Source: Hyphomicrobiales bacterium
GTDB taxonomy: Bacteria > Pseudomonadota > Alphaproteobacteria > Rhizobiales > Aestuariivirgaceae
NCBI GenBank assembly: GCA_016710435.1
Contig: JADJVV010000019.1
Location: 1-18,996, forward strand
Reading direction: 5' to 3'
DNA length: 18,996 nucleotides
Shown here one piece after another: positions 14,287 to 18,996 of this stretch (positions are counted from its first letter, which is position 1; the number at the start of each line of letters is the position of its first letter). Both the position numbers and the translations under genes were made by a program. The notes beneath the pieces are model-generated. The model was not told where the DNA came from. It searched no databases and saw only the letters and a list, made by a program, of their open reading frames with translations.

Positions 14287-14768
14287 GAGGCAACGCTTAT
14301 CTTGGCGACGTAGGCCGTCACATCCCGCCTGAACCTGGCAATGATATCGCTGCGCAGCGCCTGAATGGCGTCCATGTCTGTCCGCCAGTTGCCGCGATGG
14401 ATAAGCGCCTGGTGCGCCGATGATTGCACGTACCTGGCATATGGCGTGTTCGTCCCCGCCTTGCCATGCAACCCGTTTCCCAGGCTGCTGATGCGCCATG
14501 TCCACGATTGACCTAGTTTTCCGCGGCGCGTGTAGGGCACCTTGATAATCCCCTGCTTCAATGCCCAAAAGAAGTAGCGGCGCTGCTTCGCCGTGCGCAG
14601 CATGTTCGGGTACGGTCGCTGTGGCGGACCGGGGTACTCTTCCATGTAATCGACGATAGACATCAGGCTATGCTCCATCGGCAAGCGCATAGCCTTCTCC
14701 GCCCAGTTCGACCCGAGTCGCTTGACCACATCATCTATGCCGGTGATCGTGATGGATATCTCTGGCAT
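14283..14768 (-). CDS. HK97 gp10-like neck/minor head-tail protein
   Basis: The product is 161 residues from the ATG at 14768, which overlaps the portal stop (TAATG). An upstream extension of 56 codons would read through the portal gene and looks like shadow sequence. It begins PEISITITGIDDVVKRLG, a short strand then helix. It also has RRGKLGQSWTWRI, a NTPYARYVQ motif and an IHRGNWRT tail, all features of the HK97 gp10/virion-morphogenesis family, which helps close the neck between connector and tail. In many siphoviruses this gene lies further downstream among the connectors; here it directly follows the portal-MuF gene. A promoter-like -35 overlaps its stop codon. Confidence 0.65.
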   Translation of the reverse strand: MPEISITITGIDDVVKRLGSNWAEKAMRLPMEHSLMSIVDYMEEYPGPPQRPYPNMLRTAKQRRYFFWALKQGIIKVPYTRRGKLGQSWTWRISSLGNGLHGKAGTNTPYARYVQSSAHQALIHRGNWRTDMDAIQALRSDIIARFRRDVTAYVAKISVAS

Positions 14769-16954
14769 TACTGGACTCTCGCAATCGCGGGACGTAGACG
14801 GCACCTGCAGCGAACGTGCGCCGGTGGGATGGCGAATTCCCTTCCCGCCTTGCGCTGTAACTCCGGTGACAGTTGATCGTAGAATCGCTCGTCGGTCGAT
14901 ATGATGAGCTTGTCCAACTGGTTGCAAATAGGACATACCTTACTGTCCGTTACTGTCGCCCACGCCATCTCGGTCAAGCCTGCCCCGCGGTACCCTTCCA
15001 GACTCCCATTAGCCGCCGCCGATGTCGTCTCGGTTTCGGCGATTACTTGCGCCCGATTGCGGTCAAACATGCGCTCCAAGTCCCTGGTCAGCGCCGATAA
15101 CGGCTCGCCGTTTTCGTACCAGCGCGCAACGTTCTGCTGTACGAAAGATGCGGTCGATTTGTTCACTTCCATGAATAAATCGGTCGTGTGCCGCGCCGCC
15201 CACTCCCTGGCCCGCACGTTGACAAGGCCCCAATCGAACCCGATCCCCGCATTGCCCAACTGGTCAAAGGCGATGTTGACCCCGATATCCACCGCTTCCA
15301 TAACGGCCCGCGACAACGCATCGTTCACGGCCGGACTGATGAGACGCCGATTGATGTACGCCTGCAACTCGTACAGTTCCATGTCCTCTGCGTTGTCCGG
15401 CAGAATGTTACGCCACTGCTCGCGAAAAGCCCGGGTAATAGCGGCGGTAGAGCGCTCTTCGAGGATGCGGTATATCTCCTCTTCCGCATCGTCATCGCCG
15501 GGTATCATGCGCAGCGTCAACGCCTTGATTGTCACCCACGCGTCACGGGTAACTTCCCCATCCAGCGCCGATATCGCCTTGCGCACTAGCGAAAAATCGC
15601 GCACGGTCAGACGGCGCTGCGTAAAAAAACCCTTGTCCGCGCTACCCCCATCGGGCAACGCCGGCTGCGCTGGGGCGTCCACCTGTATGGCGAGCGGGTC
15701 GAATGCCGCCCGGCCAAACGGCAACTCGCCGCCAGGGACCGGCCCGATGCCAAGACCTAACTGCTCATCGAGTTGGTTGAACGGTGCGCCCATCGCCCAC
15801 AGGCTTTGCGCCATTGTGACCGCTCCAGACTTGTCATCTTGCAAAGCGCCGATGCCGGTCAAGTCGGTTTCGATGCGCTGGCCAGGCTTGAGCATCGGTC
15901 TGCGCACGGTGAAGAAGTGCGTCAAAACCATGTCACGATGGGTAATGAGCGGGCGCAACGTCAACTTCCAAAACACCTTCTCCGCTTGCCCGAAGTTCTC
16001 GTAGGTGTCGCGCCCATACCCCATGATCTCGTCGGGCACACCAAACACCGCCGCTACCTCATCGCGCGACATCTCACGCTGTTGAATCCATTCGATGTCC
16101 TTGGGCGCCCACGAGAATGTCTTGATATCGGTCGTGCCCGACTCCAACACGATCGGCTTGCCGGCGTTGCCGCTTCCGCCGAACTTGTACATCATCTCCG
16201 CCTGAATGGCGTCGCGTTCCGTCTTGGTAAGTCCCTGCTGAGCAATAACAGCATAATCTGGGCGCGCCCCGTTGCGCAGGAACGCTTTTGACCATGACTG
16301 AGCGAACATGTCAATGATGATTGAATTGCGCACGGCCGAGATGGGCGCAAGTCCCCGCCACGGATTGAGAGGATTGTAGAACTTGTCGTGAATCATGCCG
16401 ATTGGATCCGGGTACATCGTCTCGGTCTGCACCCCGTCCGGTATGACGACGTAGCCGGCCACGGCTGGAAAGTTGCGCCGCTCTATCGATACGTCCGGTT
16501 GGACCAACACGAGGTCGGCGCGGCGCGGCCATAGTTCCACCGGTCGCCCGCGTGAATCGTCCACGATCTGAAGGAACGCTTCGCCCGACAGCATCATGGA
16601 CGATACGTAATTTTCCCACAGCGCGGCGGCGGGCATTGCATCGTTGCCGGATGAAAGGAGCGTTGTCAATTCGTGACCGGGTACCGCTACCCCATCGGCG
16701 TCAACCACCTCGATGCGGACAGATGACACATTATCTGCGATCTTGGACACGGCTTTGCGCACCCACGAATACACCTCGTAGACTTTTGCATAGTCAGCGA
16801 AGTTGTCTTGCACCGGCTCCGCCCAGGTTCCGCCCGAAGACGACATGACGTGCGTCCGGTCGCGCAGGTCTGGTCTATGGTCGGTAATCGCTTTCACCTT
16901 CGGCGATGTCATGGCCCGGTGCTGTGTGCGTACTGCGTCAAGTAGTCCCATCAT
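14768..16954 (-). CDS. Portal protein fused to a MuF-like minor head protein
   Basis: I place the start at the first of two tandem ATGs (16954/16951), downstream of a GGGGCGAGG-like site, giving 728 residues. Residues about 1-430 resemble HK97-type portals, with segments such as YSWVRKAVSKIADNVSSVRI, GEAFLQIVDD, MIHDKFYNP and EVAAVFGVPDEIMGYG. Portals form the dodecameric DNA gate at one capsid vertex. The C-terminal 100 or so residues match the Mu gpF/SPP1 gp7 pattern: IAETET, W.T..D..VCPIC near 674-677, and PPAHVRCRC near 711-717. The Cys/His set could bind zinc. These domains are usually two adjacent genes; here one uninterrupted ORF carries both. The stop overlaps the next start as TAATG. 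Confidence 0.88.
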   Translation of the reverse strand: MMGLLDAVRTQHRAMTSPKVKAITDHRPDLRDRTHVMSSSGGTWAEPVQDNFADYAKVYEVYSWVRKAVSKIADNVSSVRIEVVDADGVAVPGHELTTLLSSGNDAMPAAALWENYVSSMMLSGEAFLQIVDDSRGRPVELWPRRADLVLVQPDVSIERRNFPAVAGYVVIPDGVQTETMYPDPIGMIHDKFYNPLNPWRGLAPISAVRNSIIIDMFAQSWSKAFLRNGARPDYAVIAQQGLTKTERDAIQAEMMYKFGGSGNAGKPIVLESGTTDIKTFSWAPKDIEWIQQREMSRDEVAAVFGVPDEIMGYGRDTYENFGQAEKVFWKLTLRPLITHRDMVLTHFFTVRRPMLKPGQRIETDLTGIGALQDDKSGAVTMAQSLWAMGAPFNQLDEQLGLGIGPVPGGELPFGRAAFDPLAIQVDAPAQPALPDGGSADKGFFTQRRLTVRDFSLVRKAISALDGEVTRDAWVTIKALTLRMIPGDDDAEEEIYRILEERSTAAITRAFREQWRNILPDNAEDMELYELQAYINRRLISPAVNDALSRAVMEAVDIGVNIAFDQLGNAGIGFDWGLVNVRAREWAARHTTDLFMEVNKSTASFVQQNVARWYENGEPLSALTRDLERMFDRNRAQVIAETETTSAAANGSLEGYRGAGLTEMAWATVTDSKVCPICNQLDKLIISTDERFYDQLSPELQRKAGREFAIPPAHVRCRCRLRPAIARVQ

Positions 16955-17135
16955 CGCCTCGCCCCGCCTTGAATCCAGCCACAAACGCTGCTGCTACCCA
17001 GAGTATCGCCCGCCAGATTGCGCCCAAAATCCACCCCGCTACGAAAAACGGAAGTGACAGTAGCCACAGGATCACGGTCCCGATGACCGAGCCGAGTCGC
17101 ATCCCCTGTCTCTCTGCCTTGATACTGTCAAGCAA
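16938..17135 (-). CDS. Small membrane protein with TTG start
   Basis: The product is 65 residues. I chose the TTG at 17135 because a clean AGGAG (17146-17142) lies six bases upstream; the next in-frame ATG, at residue 12, lacks such a site. Residues 1-15 are charged. About 17-58 are strongly hydrophobic (VIGTVILWLLSLPFFVAGW, then AILWVAAAFVAGF), enough for one long or two short membrane passes, and the C-terminus is GRGDDGTT. The TGA stop lies 17 bp inside the start of the portal gene. I do not recognise a family. A holin is conceivable from size and topology, but the position between terminase and portal is not typical for one. Confidence 0.6.
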   Translation of the reverse strand: MLDSIKAERQGMRLGSVIGTVILWLLSLPFFVAGWILGAIWRAILWVAAAFVAGFKAGRGDDGTT

Positions 17136-17146
17136 TTTCGACTCCT

Positions 17147-17192
17147 AAAAACAAAATGACGCCGATGCACCAAGTCAATGGCGTATGGCGTC
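17147..17192 (-). terminator. Intrinsic terminator (leader copy B) before the membrane protein gene
   Basis: On the minus strand, GACGCC (17192-17187) pairs with GGCGTC (17163-17158). An inner stem, ATACGCCA against TGGTGCAT, has one A-C mismatch and one G-U pair; the loop is TTGACT. ATTTTGTTTTT follows immediately, then AGGAG. The U-tract lies directly against the Shine-Dalgarno of the following gene, so termination or readthrough here would decide expression of the membrane protein and portal. Confidence 0.65.
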
Positions 17193-17216
17193 AAGCGCTC
17201 TCCGGTATGCGGTTGG
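17147..17216 (-). repeat. Conserved leader element, copy B
   Basis: Read on the plus strand, this copy shares GGCGTCAAGCGCTCT exactly with 14225-14239, then GGTAT and GGTTGG at nearly the same spacing. The loop and inner-stem sequences differ between the copies, while the outer GACGCC/GGCGTC stem and the U-rich run are kept. That pattern of constant box and stem ends with a variable loop is what a structured RNA element would give, but two copies cannot prove covariation. Confidence 0.55.
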
Positions 17217-17323
17217 ATCCCGCCCGCGCACGTTGCATCGATTCGCCGTCGGCGAGCCCATGGTTGGGGCGGGGCGGTTTTTCATGTCCCCATCTTACCA
17301 CAATCTACCCATGTTTGTTGCGG

Positions 17324-17497
17324 TCAATTTTGCGGTCCGTGATGCGCTGCCCTGTGCGCAGGTCGTACGGTCAAGCGCCCGTGCTTCAATACCTCAAGGC
17401 GACCGGACGCGACGAATAGCCTCCCCTGCAATTCGCCTGCCCCGTTGCGCAGCTCGACCGGCGCCGCAATCTCTGGAGTATCGTTTGTGTCCGTCAT
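17324..17497 (-). CDS. Small hypothetical protein coupled to terminase
   Basis: The 57-residue ORF begins MTDTNDTPEIAAP. I chose this ATG at 17497 because it overlaps the terminase stop as ATGA; a longer version starting at 17542 would only extend back into terminase coding sequence. The middle (ELRNGAGELQGRLFV followed by GRLEVLKHGRL) alternates hydrophobic and polar residues like a small beta-rich domain. The tail is basic and His/Arg-rich. Small proteins of this shape (a polypeptide motif, then xxGxLEVKxxG) often follow terminase genes in siphoviruses, but I know no assigned role. It is the last gene before the non-coding leader. Confidence 0.6.
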   Translation of the reverse strand: MTDTNDTPEIAAPVELRNGAGELQGRLFVASGRLEVLKHGRLTVRPAHRAAHHGPQN

Positions 17498-18771
17498 GGT
17501 GTGCGAACCCGCATGAAAACATACGACTCTAGCGCGTTGCACGAATGGTCATTGCCATCTGCTGGGAAGTCATCTACGGTGTGTTTGCCCTCTGGATACT
17601 TGTACCCCGACGTGATCTCATCCAGCAGGGCGCGACATCGGCGGTGAATGCGAATCGTCCGGTATCCCTGCCCGTCGCACAGAAGCGACCGGGTATGCTT
17701 GATCGCCGCCACACGCTTGGACCGCTCGCCTTGCACCATGTTCTTGGCCGCCAACCAGTTGCGCGCGGGGATGTCGGCGCGGCGCAACCGCTCACGCAGG
17801 GCCGGCGCTTCGTGGCTGACAACTGCCAGTTCCGGTACCGGCCATCCGTTGGCATCGCAGCGTTCTTTGATGTCGATCACCGTGCGCTCTTCCATGACCT
17901 TGTACTGATACAGTTCGTCGAACACAAGGATGTGATCCGGGTAGCGCTGGATAAAAAGCGTAGCGCGCGGGTCAGGCGAATACCCATCGTCGATTGCCAG
18001 TTCAATCGGAATCTCTGGGTTCGGCTCCTCATCGGTGATATTGTCGGCAGAGAAGGTTTCATAAACGAGACCCTCTACCGCTGCGAACCAGTTGCCAAGT
18101 TTCCACGCCTCACGCAATGCTGTCGGCAACGTATCGAGCATGGCCCAGTACGATTTGTCCAAATGCGGGTTGTCATCTGGCAGCGCCGGCACAAAGGCGA
18201 ATTGCCCTTTCGCTGATTCCAACTCGGGCGGTAACTGGCGGCTAATCCAGTAGTCCCTTACCCAGTTTGCGGCCGGGTTTGACGCACCGACAAAGAAGAC
18301 GTCTTCAATCCCTGGCCAGCGCAGCGACCCGCGCAGGAGGTCGAATGTCCGTTGACTGTTCTTCGCCAATTCGTCGATACACATCCCGGCAAACTCAGAT
18401 GACATGTACTTGCTTGCATCGTCCAGATTGCGGAAGGCGATTACGCCCCCTCCCCATTTCTGGTCAAGCCTGAACTCGTTGCGACTCACATGGTACGCGC
18501 CTAGCCATGCCGGATATTCCGTCTGCGCCTTACTGATGTGGCGTTCCCACAGCGCCGGGTAATCCTCAGAACCGATCATGACCCTTACCCCGCTGTGCCC
18601 TTGCGCTGCCCACATGAGCAGGCGGCGAACGGCGTACCAACGCAGGAAGTAAGACTTGCCCGGCCCGCGTGACCCGCCAAACAGGGTGTAGCGATGCGTA
18701 TCTGCCGCCTCGGTCGCCTGCCATTGTTTCGGCTCGAAGTGGCACAGATCGGAGAAGCGGATATCGGTCAT
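17494..18771 (-). CDS. terL: Terminase large subunit (DNA packaging ATPase/nuclease)
   Basis: This 425-residue protein should pump DNA into the prohead and cut concatemers. The N-terminal ATPase domain shows a Walker A motif (GSRGPGKS, residues 33-40), a Walker B motif (MCIDEL, about 130-135) and a coupling-motif-like VGASNP near 160. The C-terminal RNase H-like nuclease domain shows an acidic IDDGYSPD motif near 260, a FDELY segment and a terminal DDFPADGNDHSCNALESY motif, as in Terminase_6-type proteins. The length is normal for the family. The start overlaps the stop of the small subunit as ATGA, and the stop overlaps the start of the next small ORF the same way. No key residue appears to be missing. 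Confidence 0.95.
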   Translation of the reverse strand: MTDIRFSDLCHFEPKQWQATEAADTHRYTLFGGSRGPGKSYFLRWYAVRRLLMWAAQGHSGVRVMIGSEDYPALWERHISKAQTEYPAWLGAYHVSRNEFRLDQKWGGGVIAFRNLDDASKYMSSEFAGMCIDELAKNSQRTFDLLRGSLRWPGIEDVFFVGASNPAANWVRDYWISRQLPPELESAKGQFAFVPALPDDNPHLDKSYWAMLDTLPTALREAWKLGNWFAAVEGLVYETFSADNITDEEPNPEIPIELAIDDGYSPDPRATLFIQRYPDHILVFDELYQYKVMEERTVIDIKERCDANGWPVPELAVVSHEAPALRERLRRADIPARNWLAAKNMVQGERSKRVAAIKHTRSLLCDGQGYRTIRIHRRCRALLDEITSGYKYPEGKHTVDDFPADGNDHSCNALESYVFMRVRTP

Positions 18772-18996
18772 TTGTCGATAACGACACGAGCGATGATGTC
18801 AATCGCTTCGCCGTCTTTGCCGGTAACCTCAGTTACGGTTGGTACTTTGCCGTAGACGTATTCCACGAACAGTTGCTGCTTGCGAGGGTCACTCGACCCT
18901 GCCCAGGAGCGCATAATCAACTCGATGCGCGTCACCTTGCGCCCTTCAATGATGACCGGCTTGCCGTCTTTGTCGGTCACAACCTCGGCGGCGATT
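18768..18996 (-). CDS. Terminase small subunit, C-terminal part (5' end outside window)
   Basis: The reading frame is open to the right edge, so the true start is outside the window. A GTG at 18980 is in frame, but the codons upstream of it (IAAEV) are also open and look like protein. About 75 residues are visible. They include a DPRKQQLFVEYVYGKVPTVTEVTG-like stretch, typical of the C-terminus of phage small terminase subunits, where a short helix and YGK are followed by a beta strand. By family knowledge this subunit recognises the packaging site and loads DNA onto the large subunit. Its TGA stop overlaps the ATG of the large terminase gene (ATGA), which supports both the assignment and translational coupling. 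The DNA-binding N-terminal domain cannot be assessed here. Confidence 0.72.
   Translation of the reverse strand, partial: IAAEVVTDKDGKPVIIEGRKVTRIELIMRSWAGSSDPRKQQLFVEYVYGKVPTVTEVTGKDGEAIDIIARVVIDK

Larger units (their letters stand above)
17136..17323 (-). promoter_or_regulatory. Gene-free leader upstream of the membrane protein/portal genes, with candidate extended -10
   Basis: This 188-bp stretch has no coding ORF on the minus strand. Read on that strand it contains a possible extended -10 (TGGTAAGAT, 17300-17292) without a convincing -35. Next comes CCCGCCC (17273-17267), which can pair with GGGCGGG (17225-17219) around a TCGCC-GAC-GGCGA hairpin. After that come the conserved box shared with 14225-14253, a terminator hairpin, a U-rich run, and an AGGAG Shine-Dalgarno for the next gene. 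Taken together it looks like a structured 5' leader rather than a spacer. The promoter call is weak. The plus strand also reads GGGCGG followed by TTTTT at 17272-17282, but no plus-strand gene needs a terminator. Confidence 0.4.

Noticed and set aside
14901..16004. Long plus-strand ORF of 367 codons
   Set aside because: It lies wholly antisense to the portal-MuF gene, has Ser/Arg/Cys-rich low-information sequence with no recognisable motif, and no ribosome binding site context; it is a shadow of minus-strand codon bias.
17219..17282. Plus-strand intrinsic terminator (CCGCCC ... GGGCGG-TTTTT)
   Set aside because: The loop would be about 46 nt, and no plus-strand gene exists to be terminated; the same bases more likely form part of the minus-strand leader.
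17150..17300. tRNA or tRNA-like gene in the leader
   Set aside because: There are GC-rich short stems and a GGGATCC loop, but no acceptor/T-arm consensus (GGTTCGAATCC) or anticodon-arm geometry could be laid out.
1..18996. CRISPR array, integrase, attachment site, toxin or defence gene
   Set aside because: No regularly spaced direct repeats, recombinase motifs or known defence domains were seen; all clear genes fit virion assembly apart from the homing endonuclease and the unassigned small ORFs.

Overview
The window holds the virion-morphogenesis module of a tailed phage or prophage. All genes read leftward, on the minus strand, so biological order runs from high to low coordinates. Gene order, a tape measure protein, a single tail-tube protein, a frameshifted tail-assembly chaperone pair and the absence of any sheath gene indicate an HK97-fold siphovirus with a long non-contractile tail. 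No integrase, repressor, lysis or replication gene lies in the window, so prophage versus free phage is undecided. The host is not shown directly. A composition-distinct insert at about 3207-3327 resembles, from memory only, dispersed intergenic repeats of Chloroflexota genomes, so that phylum is a weak suggestion.

Head region, right to left: 3' end of the small terminase subunit (18768-18996), large terminase (17494-18771), a small coupled ORF (17324-17497), a gene-free leader with an intrinsic terminator (about 17136-17323), a TTG-started small membrane protein (16938-17135), a fused portal-MuF protein (14768-16954) and an HK97 gp10-like neck protein (14283-14768). A promoter and a second terminator follow (14187-14286), then a virion surface or decoration-type protein (13348-14166), the prohead protease (12666-13346) and the major capsid protein (11266-12669).

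A free-standing LAGLIDADG homing endonuclease gene (10253-11224) sits directly after the capsid gene. It has its own promoter-like sequence, whose -10 lies inside one arm of a perfect 13-bp inverted repeat. Connector and tail-completion genes follow (9801-10256 with a signal peptide; 9607-9804; 9032-9610; 8652-9035; 8488-8670). The tail genes are the tube (7497-8495), chaperones with a canonical -1 frameshift signal (6956-7479), tape measure (4641-6959), a Dit-like tail-tip protein (3094-4644), a tail hub/tip gene apparently split by a one-base frameshift (2526-3206 and 1213-2592), and a tail fibre gene that runs off the left edge (1-1216).

Most genes are joined by 4-bp ATGA/GTGA or similar overlaps, which implies one translationally coupled late operon. 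The breaks in that pattern carry the interesting signals: two copies of a conserved leader-plus-terminator element, the homing-endonuclease insertion, the programmed frameshift, and two lesions in the tail-tip genes. There is no stretch over 300 bases without a gene.
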